64,000 nt of DNA, taken from contig NC_045436.1 in the NCBI RefSeq assembly GCF_002776525.5, forward strand, positions 101,839,211 through 101,903,210, in the 5' to 3' direction. This DNA comes from Piliocolobus tephrosceles. Lineage: Eukaryota; Chordata; Mammalia; Primates; Cercopithecidae. Every line of letters begins with the position of its first letter. Positions within the stretch are counted from its first letter, which is position 1. Of this stretch, positions 12,900 through 22,857 are shown piece after piece. Below the pieces are notes generated by a model, which saw only the letters and a list, made by a program, of their open reading frames with translations, ran no database searches and had not been told where the DNA came from. The translations under genes were made by a program, and so were the position numbers.

Positions 12900-15800
12900 T
12901 CTATATACATTTGATCACTGTTACCACCCTGTCTTTAAAAATGCAAATATTCCAAGGACCAGCAAATAAATTGAGTCTGTAGCTCCTTAGTCAAGGTGAA
13001 TTTCTGCAAGAACTCTGGTCTCTGGTGAGAGGATTTGAGACCACAAGAGAGGAAAAAGTAGTCCTGAAAGGAGAAGAAAAAAGCAGGAAGGTGTGGATAA
13101 GGCCTGAAAATTAAGCCATCTGTTTAACAAATTTTTCTAATCCTGGTATATATTCTGCTGCAGATTAACAAAATATACTAAGCTTAATGATTCAAAACCA
13201 ATTTTTTACTGGAAGGGAATTAATCCTAAACACATTCATTCAAATGAACTAAACAATTCTCTGTTGAGTGCTGCCTCGTTTGAGGATACTGACTCTTACA
13301 GCCTGAGTTAGCTGTGTGGTCTCTGCAGCTGGAGTCACTCCCTGCCACTGGAGTCCTTCATGGTGTTAGACCATAGGTACTGTTGATGAAAGAAAAAAAA
13401 ATAAGTTTTTGTTTTTGTTTTTTGTTTTGAGACAGAGTCTCACTCTGTCACCCAGGCTGGAGTGCAGTGGCTCAATCTCGGCTCACCGCAACCTCTGCCT
13501 TCCGGGTTCAAGCGATTCTCCTTCTTCAGCCTCCTGAGTATTTGGGATTACAGGCGCCCACCACCGCACCTGGCTAATTTTTGTATTTTTAGTAAAGATG
13601 GAGTTTTGCCATGTTGGCCAGGCTGGTCTCGAACTCCTGACCTCAGGTTATCTGCCTGCCTCGGTCTCCTAAAATACTGGGATTACAGGCGTGAGCCACC
13701 ACGACCGGCCCAAAAAATAAGTTTTTAAAGAATTAAAAGTGTTGATTTTATTTAGAAGCCTTACTGAAGACTACAGAAGGAGGCCTATAGCCTGAGAGCA
13801 GCCCTTTAGAGAGGTTCAGTTGGACTGCTCTAGTACTGGGGGCCATGTGCTGTATCCTGTATTGTCTTCAAAGCATCTTTCCAGAGAGCTCCACATTGTC
13901 ACAGAGTCAGGGACTTTGTGAAATTATGCTGACAAGCAGAAGTGAGCAAACGTGGCTTCTCACAGTACTTAATAAGTATGCGATATGTAAGTAAATACTA
14001 TAGTACTGTTGCAACTCCTGACTGTTTTCTTAGACAAGGAATTGGGCCCAATAAAAACCCTCTTGGTAGGCTTTCAGGCTTAGCGTAGCATGAGCTTTCC
14101 TAAGGGTATCCTGCCACTCTTGGGGAAGGCATAATAGATGAGAAGAGTAAAGATAATGGAACTCTGAGTATAGGGTTCCTGGGGGCTAACTTAGGGGCAG
14201 ACACAGGCAATGCTAAAGATTTGGGATTGGTTTTATAGAGGTTGCTGGATTGCAAATTTCCTTAATCAGGGCTAAGGCATTGATATGTAATGTCACACTT
14301 GGCTCCGAGGCTGGGTTGTTGGATCCATATAGATGACATCAGGGAGAGAAAGGGCGGAACAGAGTAATTTAGAAATGTATTGACTTGTATTACTCTCTGT
14401 TGGCTTTGCTATTCAATGCAGTGGAGAAATGAATCACATACTAATCTGCAGTAAACCACAGATCATCCCAGGGAATGGAGTTTTAACGTTCACTGGTCCC
14501 CTAACTCCTTGCCCAGCCTTTACATTCACTGGCTGTTGAGTCCATGCCTAGACATCTTAATTTGAATACAACATTTTAAATCCATTTATGTTTTGATTTT
14601 CTGTCATCATCTTGCACTAACAGGCAATTCTTCTCTAAGCCTATGTTTATGAATATTTCTCAAGAATACATGTACACAGCCTTCAGTATAAGGAAGGTGA
14701 CACCTCCAGTTGTCATACTCCTTGGGCACCTCTTAAATTCTCATTAAACTGCAGGTTAGGCAAGTCAGAGGTGAATCTCAAATATGAAATTCTTACCAGA
14801 AAGGGGTCCCAATCCAGACCCCAGGGGAGGGTTCTTAGATTTCTCCCAAGAAACAATTTGGGGCAAGGCCACAGTGCAGAGCAAAAGTAAGCTTATTAGG
14901 AAAGTAAAGGAATAGAGAATGGCTACTCCACGGAGAAGAACGGCTGGGGCTGCTCCACCAAGGATATTTAGTTACTTCTTGATTATATGCTAAACAAGGA
15001 GTGGATTATTCATGAGTTTTCTGGGAAAGGGGTGAGCAATTCCCAGAACTGAGATTTCCTCCTCCCCTTTTTAGACCATATTGGGTAGCTTCCTGCCATT
15101 GCCATGGTATTTGTAAACTGTTACAGTGCTGATAGAAGTGTCTCTTAGCATGCTAATTAATGTATTATAGTTAGCTTATAATGAGCAGTGAGGACAACCA
15201 GAGGTCACTTTCATCACTATCTTGGTTTTGGTGGGTTTTAACCGGCTTCTTTACTGCACCCTATTTTATCAGCAAGGTCTTTATGACCTGAATCTTGTGC
15301 CAACCTCCTATATCATCCTGTGACAAAGAATGCTTTAGCTTCCTGGGAATGAAGCCCAGTAGGTGTCAGCCTTCTTTTACCCAGGCCCTATTCAAGATGG
15401 AGTTGCTCTGATTTAAACACCTCTGACAAAATGATGACCTTAAAACAATCCAGCTTTATGGAATACCTCCTCAAGAAAGAAAGTATACTTAGCTATAGAA
15501 TTTTCTCCTTGCATCCAACAGGCTTTGAGATGTCAGATCTTTCCTTCCTGTCCCATGATTAATCCTAGCCTTTCCTCTTTCTTGCGTGGCTCCTCTACTC
15601 CTTACCATCCAATGCCTCTCCACCATTTTGATATTTTGACTAAGTGAGCTATGAAACACACCTACTGGAAATGAAAGTATAAGTTTCTGATAACAAAACA
15701 TCAACATGGGATATGGAGGAAGTGGATAGGGTGGCATTAATGCAGCAAATCCTGGAATATTTTAAATCTTCATTCTAAATTTAGTAAAAATATAGGATAA

Positions 15801-17271
15801 TTTTCCTGCCATCATTTACTTATGAAAATAAAATTTTAGAAAATAAAAATAAACTTTTCCTCTTTTTAATCACAGATTATGGCCTGTATTGGAGACAGAT
15901 GAAGTTGTAAGAAGTCTGATAGATGGAATACTTACCAATAAGAAAATGATTTTTGTCCCATCATATATCAATATCTTTCTGATACTAGAGAAGTAAGTAC
16001 AGCACAGAACACCTAAATACTGAAACATCAATAGAGCTTTTTTTTTTTTTTTTGAGACAGTCTTACTCTGACACCTTGACTGGATTGCAGTGGCACAATC
16101 TTGGCTCACTACAACCTCCACCTCCTGGGTTCAAGCAATTCTCGTGCCTCAGATCCCCATGTAACTGGGACTACAGGTGTATGCTACCACACCACACCCA
16201 GCTAATTTTTGTATTTTTTGATAGAGATGGGGTTTCCCCGTGTTGGACAGGCTGGGCTCGAACTCCTGACCTCAAGTTATCCTCTTGTCTCAGCTTCCCA
16301 AAGTGCTGGGATTACAGGCATGAGCCACCGTGCCTGGCCCAGTAGAGCTATTATTATTATGGAGTGAAGGGGTGGCCTGCCCCTCCACACCTGTGGGTGC
16401 TTTTCGCTAGGTGGAAACGAGAGACTTGAGAAAAGAAATAAAGACACAGAGACAAAGTATAGAGAGAGAAAAGCAGGGCCCCAGGGGGCCAGTGCTGTGC
16501 TTTCAGAGGACCCACACTGGCACCGGTCTCTGAGTTCCCTCAGTATTTATTGCCAAAAAGATAAGGGAGTAAATCAGCAGTAAGGCTTACAGATACACGG
16601 AGCTGTTACATTTTCTTAGTATCGGGCAGGTGACAGATGTTTTTCTTTTACTGAGATTTAGAGGAATGGTACTGACCTTCAAACCAAGCAGGCCTTGAAC
16701 ATTTATCTAACAAAGCACATTCCTTACAGCCCAGAATCCTTTCAACTTTAATTAGCACAGCAATGTTTCTAGCAAGGACAAGATTGGGGGTAGAGTCACA
16801 GATTAACAGCATCTCAAATATAGAGCCGAATGGAGTCTCTTAAACTTACTTCTATCTATAATAACACAGCAACAGGCTAACCTATTTTTTCCCTACAATG
16901 GAGAATCTTTCAGTTGTGAAAATTGGCATAGAAACTCTCCATCCCTGGGGAGAACAGTTAAGTTTCCTCTGTTCTTTTCCTACCCAGTCTATAAAAAGAG
17001 AATGATTCATTTTCTCTACCAAATCTACCGTCTCTGCCCAAACTTTGCTGAAGACTATTCTAACTAAAGGAAACACAGTTTAAAAAGAATGCAATATAGT
17101 GAAGTAGTTAATAATAAAGACTCCATTTTTAAAAGCCTGCTGAAAGTTTGGTTGGGATTGCACTGAATCTATAGATCAATTGGGGAGAATTGACATATCA
17201 ACAATATTGAGTTTTCGAATCCAAGAACATAGTATCTATTTTTTATCAGATTTATTCCAAAGTATTTCACG

Positions 17272-17305
<34 letters not shown>

Positions 17306-20300
17306 GAGACAGAGTTTCGCCCTTGTTGCCCAAGCTGGAATACAGTGGTGTGATCTCGGCTCACTGCAACTTAGGCCGCCTGGCTTCAAGCGATTCTCCT
17401 GCCTCAGCCTCCCAAGTAGCTGGGATTACAGGCATCTGTCCCCTCGCCCAACTAATTTTTTGAATTTGTAGTAGAGATGGGGTTTCACCATGTTGGCCAG
17501 GCTGGTCTCGAACTCCTGACCTCATGTGATCCACCTGCCTCAGTCTCCCAAAGTGCTGGAATTACAGGCATGAGCCATCGTGCCCAGCCTTATTGCACAG
17601 TTTTTGATGCTAATGTAAATGGCATTTTAAAAAAAATTTATATTTACCATTGTTTGTTGTCAGTATATATTGGAATTTTGTAATTTGATCTCATATTTTG
17701 CAACCTTGCTAAATTGCTAAACTTTTTGTTTGCTAAACTCAATAAGTTTTGTTTTGTTTTGTTTTTTTTTTTTTTTTTTTGGTAGATTCCTGAGCCTCTA
17801 ATTTTCTTTTGGGAAAGCTTTTAATTACAAATTTAACTTCTTTAATAGCTACATGGCAATTCAATTTACTTATTAATTCTTGGTAATGTATGTCTTTCAA
17901 GGAATTTGTCCATTTCATCTAAGTTGTAGAATTTCTTTGGCATAAATTTGTACATAACATTCCCTTACTATCCTTTTAATGTCTTTAGAATGTCTTGTTT
18001 ATTTATTTATTTATTTATTTTTTATTTTTATTTATTTATTTTTTTGAAACAGAGTCTTGCTCTGTTGCCCAGGCTGGAGTGCAGTGGCAATATCTTGGCT
18101 CACTGCAATCTCTGCCTCCCGGATTCACACCATCCTCCTGCCTCAGCCTCCCGAGTAGCTGGGACTACAAGCACCTGCCACCATGCCCAGCTAATTTTTT
18201 TTTTTTCAATTGTTTTAGTAGAGATGGGGTTTCACCCCATTAGCCGGGATGGTCTGGATCTCCTGACCTCGTGATCTGCCTGCCTCAGCCTCCTAAAGTG
18301 CTGGGATTACAGGCATGAGCCACTGCACCTGGCCAAATGAATATGGTGATATCTTCTTTATAAGGATGCCATAAGAATAAAACAATATAATAGAAACAAA
18401 GCTCCTGTCACTGAAAAGGTATAGACGTCAAATGTTAAAATCTTAGAGAACAGAATTTATATGAAATAGCAACAGCAACAATTTCCCAGAGGATATACTC
18501 TCTCAGCTTTCTTCTGAGGAACAGTTTATAAATAGAAATTGTATCAGTGAGAAGATAACTATACTAACTTCATAAGCCCTTGGACCTTTTTGAAACAAAT
18601 TCATATAAATTATGAACAAACTTGAAATAGAACAATTTGAGAACAGGGTACAAACTGTATTGGTGTATCAATTTCAGTATTTTGTTTTAGCTTAAATAGA
18701 CTGACTTGAGATAACATAAGGAGAACCTTGACCCCCCAAGCAACATCATCTCAAGAGTTGACTAGGCCGGGTGTGGTGTCTCATGCCTGTAATCCCAGCA
18801 CTTTGGGAGGCCACGGCAGGCAGATCACTTGAAGTCAGGAGTTCGAGACCAGCCTGGCCAACATGGTGAAACCCCAGCTCTACTAAAAATACAAAAATTA
18901 GTAGGCATGGTGGCCTGTGCCTGTAATACCAGGCACTCGCAGGAGAATTGCTTGAATCCGGGAGGCAGAGGTTGGAGTGAGCCGAGATCATGCCACTGCA
19001 CTCCAGCGTGGGCGACAGAAGACTCTGTCTTGGAAAATTAAATTTAAAAAAAAAAGAAAAAACAAAAACAAAAACAGTTGACTAAATTAGTGTCTTGGTA
19101 CTAAGCACTGTAGGAAGTGAGTTTCATGGAACACCTACTCTCTTGGGGGCCTAAAGCAAGTCATATTAATATTGAAAATTACATGCATATGTACATGCAT
19201 ATACATGCATATGACCAAGGTGATAAAAACAGTTATTCTGCCTGAGTTGGAGAATAGTATCCCAGTAAAATAAACAAGAGTCTCAAAGTCTTCTGTATCC
19301 TTTGACGCTGTCATGGTGGTTTGTAACTAGGCAACAGATATGTATTGTTAATTTTCTTTGCATTTAATTCCTTTTACAGAGAGACAACATTTTTATGAGC
19401 AGATGCAATTACTAGCATGAAGGTTTCTTTGTGAGGGTAAAAGGCCCACATGAGCGCTCTTCTTATCCTTGTCCTTCTTTCAGCCAGATCCTCCCTGCCC
19501 TTTTGCTCATTCCCCCATCTTTCACCCACCTACCCCCAAAACAAGGAAGTAAATCTTGCATTAGTCAACAATACCAAAGTGATTTTCAATATGACTTTCT
19601 TTGCAGAATATGTTATTTCTGCCCCTTTACATTCACATACTCTCTTCCTTTTTTTTTTTTTTCTTTTTTTTTCAGATGGAGTCTTGCTCTGTTGCCCAGG
19701 CTAGAGTGCAGTGGCTTAATCTCGGCTCACTGCAACCTCTGCCTCCTGGATTCAAGAGATTCTCCTGCCCCAGCCTCCTGAATAGCTGGGATTACAGGCA
19801 TGCGCCACCATGCCTGGCTAATTTTTTTGTATTTTTAGTAGAGACTGGGTTTCACTACGTTGGTCAAGCTGGTCTTGAACTCCTGACCTCATGATCTGCC
19901 CACCTCTGCCTCCCAAAGTGCTGGGTTACAGGTGTGAGCCACTGGGCAGGCCACTCTCTTCCTTTCATCTGCCTACTCATCTCTTATGCATTCCTGGACA
20001 TCAGCTGTCCTTTTGAAGCTTTCCTCCAGTATCCAAGCCCATGTGAATCCTCCTTCCAGTTATAGCCCTTAATTCTAGATGGCTGATATTTTTCAATAAT
20101 TGTTTTAAGATGACCATTTTAGCCTCTCAGCTAAACAATAAGTTCCTCAAAGACAATAGCTGTTTTTTAAGTACTTTAGTTCACCTTATTATAGAGTGCA
20201 TAATAGATACTCAGCAAATAGTAAAGGAGAGGTGAAGGCTTGGATGGAATGGATTCTGGTGGTGTCTCTTGGTGAGATTTTAGCATCAAGATTAATCAGC

Positions 20301-21084
20301 AGTTTAAGCAATGAGCTCAGACCTTCATTTTAGATCTTTACTCATATCAGAGTGAGAAGAGTGGTATGTATCAGTGCTTTATTTATATTTGCATACAATT
20401 TGAACTATGAATATTACAAAGGTGCACACATAGGTTCAGACAGATTGGTTTAAAATGACCAAAGATGACCCGAGGTAAGCGTATCTTAGGATGCACTCCC
20501 TGGAGAGGGAATGTTCCCGAAAACATTTTCAGAGGGACAAACCATATGAAATTCAGTAAAACATACATCATGAAGAAAACTGATTACTGTCTTTTTGACA
20601 TGAAATGAGAATTTTAATGCATGGTTACAATTACTAAATGTATTCTGCTGCAAGACGTTAATACAATTACTTTTTTGCAGGCTAGAATGTCTTGATGCTG
20701 TAATCAGAACACACTTTTTTTCCTTTTTTTCCAGCTTCAAATGCAGATTCATTAGTGGGCTGACTTCTAATAATTGCAATGTTTTCTGCCTTGGGCTTGC
20801 AGCAGAAGCTTGACAAAATAGTGTTTGTTTAGGCAATAATTTATTTTTTTATTTTTTACTTTTTTTGAGATACAGTTTCATTCTTGTCACCCAGCTGGAG
20901 TGCAATGGCATGATCTTGGCTCACTGCAACCTCCATGTTTAGGCAGTAATTTAGACTTTACCTTACTTGTGATTATTATGGCAATTACTGTAGCCACAAG
21001 GCATAATTTTACTGTCTCATTTAAATTTTATGAATTTGAATGTTTTTACACTTTTCCTAATGAAGTCCACTATGAAGTTATGTC

Positions 21085-21117
<33 letters not shown>

Positions 21118-21374
21118 GATGCACACATAAGGGAGAGGTGGTTGCAAAGGAAGTAAAGAAGAACGGAGGAAAATTAAACACAAATCAGATAACTCTCAGT
21201 GTATTCTAAATGACCAAAAAACGAACTCTGTTGTCAAATATTTTAAACTGAACAGTTTTCCCTTTTTTTTCTTTTTTGTACAGGTTTCTTCCTGAACGCA
21301 CCTCAGCGTTTTTAAATCGTATGCAGAATATTCAATTTGAAGCAGTGGTTGGCAACAAAATCAAAATGAAATGA
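2988..21374 (+). CDS. HSD17B13: HSD17B13, hydroxysteroid 17-beta dehydrogenase 13, seven coding exons
   Basis: Joining seven exons gives 903 nt, a 300-residue protein and a TGA stop, the same length as human HSD17B13. Residues ~1-28 are a hydrophobic N-terminal segment followed by a basic stretch (R29-K32), the lipid-droplet/ER targeting region of this family. The Rossmann cofactor motif TGAGHGIG is at 42-49, acidic D67 ends strand beta-2, NNAG is at 119-122, and the catalytic S172, Y185 and K189 are all present. The family oxidises steroid, retinoid and lipid-mediator alcohols using NAD+ on hepatocyte lipid droplets; this is known for human and not shown here. HSD17B11 is the close paralogue. 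I chose HSD17B13 because of the MKIILEILLLLITIIYSYLE start and the VVGNKIKMK end. Compared with human as I remember it there are about a dozen substitutions and no indels. Intron phases in order are 0,0,0,2,2,2. Nothing suggests a pseudogene. Confidence 0.96.
3405..3515 (+). mobile_element. MIR SINE fragment
   Basis: The order GACTCAGGAGCCAGGCTCCT, GGCAAGTCACATATTATCTC then GGGGATAATAAC follows the MIR core, diverged. Confidence 0.5.
4595..4890 (+). mobile_element. Alu (AluJ/S), sense
   Basis: The full-length dimer starts GGGCGGGTGCAGTGG and ends in an A-tail. GACTTAAG flanks it on both sides (4587-4594 and 4892-4899) as the target duplication. Confidence 0.9.
6415..6721 (-). mobile_element. 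Alu, antisense, with (TTTTA)n tail
   Basis: The tail has become a TTTTA pentanucleotide microsatellite. AGGAGGCCTATTTTTA on the left recurs as AGGAGGCCAATTTTTA on the right. Confidence 0.9.
6797..7103 (-). mobile_element. AluS-type, antisense
   Basis: A full-length antisense Alu with a 22-base T-tract. ATGTTAATT duplicates at both edges. It ends only 78 bases before exon 2. Confidence 0.9.
7182..7289 (+). CDS. HSD17B13: HSD17B13 coding exon 2 (residues 71-106)
   Basis: The exon is exactly 36 codons, with acceptor ...CCAATTACAG and donor CAG/GTGAGA, phase 0 at both ends. It encodes residues starting RGVEETAAECRK and ending SLNQ, including the VVDCSNREE stretch whose aspartate contacts the adenine ring in SDR enzymes. 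Skipping it would keep the frame but remove part of the cofactor pocket. A human transcript lacking this exon is known. Confidence 0.95.
7740..7905 (-). mobile_element. MIR relic, antisense
   Basis: Phrases TTCATTTTACAAATGAG, ACTCAGAGAGGTTAAG and CCAAGGTCATGTAG are the reverse of MIR core phrases. Confidence 0.65.
7906..8044 (+). mobile_element. Alu left monomer (FLAM-type)
   Basis: A single Alu arm (TATGGTGGTTCACACATG to a poly-A run) without a right arm. It is an old monomer or truncated copy. Confidence 0.75.
8374..8505 (+). CDS. HSD17B13: HSD17B13 coding exon 3 (residues 107-150)
   Basis: This 44-codon exon has acceptor TTTCAAAAG and donor TGG/GTGAGT, phase 0 at both ends. It encodes NNAG (119-122), which stabilises the central beta sheet of SDR folds, and the FEVNILGHFW segment with the conserved active-site asparagine. 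Open reading continues upstream and downstream of the exon, so splice sites and protein homology set its limits, not the ORF ends. The acceptor's pyrimidine tract is interrupted by purines and looks modest. Confidence 0.95.
8703..8800 (+). mobile_element. L2 3' end relic
   Basis: AGAATGTAAGCTACTTGG, CCACCAGTATCTGATACA and GAATTCAACGAATGTTTGT follow the terminal L2 pattern. Confidence 0.55.
9255..9430 (-). mobile_element. Old LTR-like relic
   Basis: TGTATTAGTTACCTATAGCT and CAAAACTTAGTGGTTTAAAG resemble the reversed end of an ancient LTR also seen at 50915-51490. Family uncertain. Confidence 0.45.
10020..10126 (+). CDS. HSD17B13: HSD17B13 coding exon 4 (residues 151-185 and part of 186)
   Basis: The acceptor is a pyrimidine-rich tract ending CCTTAAG, and the donor is TATTG/GTAAGT (phase 2). 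The exon encodes ITKALLPSMIERNHGHIVTV, the catalytic serine S172 and the catalytic tyrosine Y185. Residues 176-178 read H-A-V, where I remember human as H-E-G, so two adjacent residues between the catalytic Ser and Tyr differ. Confidence 0.95.
10949..11019. repeat. (TG)n-(AG)n compound microsatellite
   Basis: About 18 TG units run directly into about 16 AG-type units, with one interruption by ACAG. Confidence 0.95.
11563..11787 (-). mobile_element. 5'-truncated Alu, antisense
   Basis: A T-tract and the Alu right arm end abruptly at AGCCAGGAT. CTACTTGTT flanks both ends, so truncation happened at insertion. Confidence 0.9.
11884..12021 (+). CDS. HSD17B13: HSD17B13 coding exon 5 (residues 186-231 and part of 232)
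   Basis: The acceptor is TTCTCTTACAG and the donor is CACAAG/GTACGG, phase 2 at both ends. The exon opens by completing C186 and encodes SSKFAAVGFHRG with the catalytic lysine K189. It continues to the CLCPVFVNTGF segment that lines the nicotinamide end of the cofactor site. Confidence 0.95.
12740..12862 (+). mobile_element. Partial old Alu
   Basis: Only Alu right-arm phrases remain (GCAGGAGTTCGAGGCTGTAG, TTGCACTCCAACCTGGGC). The A-tail has become a (CA)n repeat. Confidence 0.7.
12862..12897. repeat. (CA)n microsatellite at an Alu tail
   Basis: About 17 uninterrupted CA units where an Alu A-tail is expected. Confidence 0.95.
13406..13711 (-). mobile_element. AluS, antisense
   Basis: Full-length, with AAAAAATAAGTTTTT duplicated at both ends. 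Confidence 0.92.
14791..15428 (-). mobile_element. Solo LTR of an ERV1-class endogenous retrovirus, antisense
   Basis: Read on the minus strand it begins TGTCAGAGGTGTTTAAATC and ends CCCTTTCTGGTAAGA. AAAT directly flanks both ends (14787-14790 and 15429-15432), a 4-bp target duplication typical of gammaretrovirus-like ERVs. The 638-base length fits one LTR, and no internal retroviral sequence is attached, so it is a recombined solo LTR. The exact family was not named with confidence. Confidence 0.8.
15876..15992 (+). CDS. HSD17B13: HSD17B13 coding exon 6 (residues 232 part to 270, part of 271)
   Basis: The acceptor is TTTTTAATCACAG and the donor is GAGAA/GTAAGT (phase 2). The exon encodes LWPVLETDEVVRSLIDGILT and the KKMIFVPSY segment, including P260, the site of the human P260S variant. 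The donor matches consensus with no extra base. The common human splice variant rs72613567 lies next to the corresponding junction, as I recall. Confidence 0.95.
16038..16340 (-). mobile_element. Alu, antisense
   Basis: Full-length, with TAGAGCT duplicated at each edge. Its T-tract starts 45 bases past the exon 6 donor. Confidence 0.9.
16365..16897 (-). mobile_element. HERV-K(HML)-type solo LTR, antisense
   Basis: The end read first on the + strand (TGAAGGGGTGGCCTGCCCC, then CACAGAGACAAAGTATAGAG) is the conserved 3' end of HML LTRs such as LTR5, LTR14 and MER9. On the minus strand it opens TGTAGGGAAAAAATAGG. ATGGAG flanks both sides exactly (16359-16364 and 16898-16903), the 6-bp duplication made by betaretroviral elements. 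At 533 bases it is much shorter than LTR5 or MER9, so the subfamily is uncertain. Confidence 0.85.
17105..17998 (-). mobile_element. Old L1 ORF2 relic, antisense, split by an Alu
   Basis: GGGATTGCACTGAATCTATA and AATTTGTCCATTTCATCTAA are reversed L1 ORF2 phrases. An Alu interrupts it at 17277-17589. Confidence 0.7.
17277..17589 (-). mobile_element. Alu, antisense
   Basis: A full-length antisense Alu with a long T-tract, inserted in the L1 relic. Confidence 0.9.
18001..18335 (-). mobile_element. Alu, antisense, with (TTTA)n tail
   Basis: The tail is a TTTA tetranucleotide repeat (18000-18045), followed by a full Alu body ending GCACCTGGCC. Confidence 0.9.
18765..19074 (+). mobile_element. 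Alu, sense
   Basis: It starts GGCCGGGTGTGGTGTC and ends in (AAAAAC)n. AGTTGACTA is duplicated at both ends. Confidence 0.92.
19652..19952 (-). mobile_element. Alu, antisense
   Basis: ACTCTCTTCCTTT at 19639-19651 recurs at 19953-19965 as an exact target duplication. Confidence 0.92.
20135..20225 (+). mobile_element. L2-like relic
   Basis: AATAAGTTCCTCAAAGACAA then CATAATAGATACTCAGCAAA resembles the L2 3' end. Confidence 0.4.
20845..20935 (-). mobile_element. Short 5'-truncated Alu, antisense
   Basis: Only ~80 bases of Alu after the T-tract. TGTTTAGGCAATAATTTA on the left matches TGTTTAGGCAGTAATTTA on the right. Confidence 0.85.
21284..21374 (+). CDS. HSD17B13: HSD17B13 coding exon 7 (residue 271 part to 300 and stop)
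   Basis: The acceptor follows a long T/C tract ending TTTGTACAG. The first G completes K271, then FLPERTSAFLNRMQ and 15 more residues lead to the TGA at 21372-21374. The C-terminal tail is basic and ends in KIKMK. The reading frame matches the phase-2 donor of exon 6. Confidence 0.95.
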
Positions 21375-21556
21375 ATAAGCTCCAGCCAGAGTTGTATGCA
21401 TGATAATGATATGAATAGTTTAGAATCAATGCTGCAAAGCTTTATTTCACATTTTTTCAGTCCTGTTAATATTAAAAACATTGGTTTGGCACTAGCAGCA
21501 GTGAAATGATCAAGCTTAATTACCTGTCTTCCTGTTTCTCAAGAATATTAACGTAG

Positions 21557-21861
21557 GTTTTTTTTTTTTTTTTTTTTTTGAGACGGAGTCTCGCTGTCAC
21601 CCAGGCTGGAGTACAGTGGCTGGATCTCAGCTCACTGCAAGCTCCGCCTCCCGGGTTCACGCCATTCTCCTGCCTCAGCCTCCCGAGTAGCTGCGACTAC
21701 AGGCGCCGGCCACCACGCCCGGCTAGTTTTTTTTGTATTTTTTAGTAGAGACGGGGTTTCACGGTGTTAGCCAGGATGGTCTCGATCTCCTGACCTCGTG
21801 ATCCGCCAGTCTCGGCCTCCCAAAGTGCTGGGATTACAGGCTTGAGCCACCGCGCCCGGCC
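21557..21861 (-). mobile_element. AluY (AluYR-like), antisense, in the 3' UTR
   Basis: TAACGTAG flanks both ends (21549-21556 and 21862-21869). GGCTTGAGCCACCGCGCCC and GGCGCCGGCCACCACGCC are bases I associate with Old World monkey AluYR elements; human AluY has GGCGTGAGCC. It starts 182 bases after the HSD17B13 stop. Confidence 0.85.
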
Positions 21862-22550
21862 TAACGTAGTTTTTAATAGATCTGTTTTTCCTTTAATGCC
21901 TCTTAAAAACTTCTGTGCTTACATAAACATACTTAAAAGGTTTTCTTTAAGATATTTTGTTTTTCCATTTAAAGGTGGACAAAAGCTACCTCCCTAAGAG
22001 TAAATACAAAGATAACTTATTTACACAGGGAAGGTTTAAGACTGTTCAAGTAGCATTCCAATCTGTAGCCACGCCACAGAATATCAACAAGAATACAGAA
22101 TGAGTGCACAGCTAAGAGATCAAGCTTCAGCAGGCAGCTTTCTCTCAACCTGGACAGACTTTAAGATTCAGCATTTGAAAGATTTCCCTAGCCTCTTCCT
22201 TTTTCATCAGCCTGAAACGGTGCAACTCTATTCTGGACTTTATTACTTAATTCTGTCTTCTGTAGAACTCTTAAGTCCACCAAAAGTGGACCCTCTATAT
22301 TTCCTCCCTTTTTATAATCTTACAAGATACATTACGAAAGGTGACCGACTGTATTTTAAATCTGAGAATTTTAAGTTCTAGTCCAATGATAACCTCTTTC
22401 TTTGTAGTTTATGCTTACATATATCCTTGGTGCCAGAGCTGTTTAGACAATTTTAGGCTCAAAAATTAAAGCTAACACAGGAAAAGGAACTGTACTGGCT
22501 ATTACATAACTAACAATGGATCCAAGAGAAGGAAGGGAAGAAAGAAAGGT

Positions 22551-22857
22551 TTTTTTGTTTTTTGTTTGTTTGTTTTGAGATGGAGTCTCTCTCTGTCTCC
22601 CAGGCTGGAGTGCAGTGGTGCGATCTCAGCTCACTGCAAGCTCCGCCTCCTGGGTTCACGCCATTCTCCTGCCTCAACCTCCCGAGTTGCTGAGACTACA
22701 GGCGCCCACCACCACGCCCGGCTAATTTTTTGTATTTTTCACAGAGACAGGGTTTCACCATGTTAGCCAAGATAGTCTTGATCTCCTGACCTCATGATCC
22801 ACCCTCCTTACCCTCCCAAAGTACTAGGATTACAGGCGTGAGCCACCGCCCCAGCCT
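22551..22857 (-). mobile_element. AluY/S, antisense
   Basis: A (TTTG)n tail and a full Alu body, followed by a second T-run at 22858-22872. Confidence 0.88.

Larger units (their letters stand above)
12022..15875 (+). other. HSD17B13: Intron 5 of HSD17B13
   Basis: The intron is 3,854 bases. It contains a partial Alu with a (CA)n tail, a full Alu, and a complete antisense ERV1-type solo LTR (14791-15428). The stretch 13712-14786 has nothing I recognise. Confidence 0.9.
15993..21283 (+). other. HSD17B13: Intron 6 of HSD17B13
   Basis: At 5,291 bases this is the longest intron, and it is repeat-rich. It holds six Alus or Alu fragments, an HML-type solo LTR and an antisense L1 ORF2 relic. A non-repeat stretch at 18336-18755 and another at 20226-20840 hold nothing I recognise. 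Confidence 0.9.

Noticed and set aside
2988..21374. HSD17B11 instead of HSD17B13
   Set aside because: The N-terminus, exon 3-4 residues and C-terminus match HSD17B13 better; HSD17B11 differs at many positions I remember.
22100..22381. 93-codon + frame downstream of HSD17B13
   Set aside because: Lies in the probable 3' UTR, has no recognisable similarity or codon signature, and no splice context.
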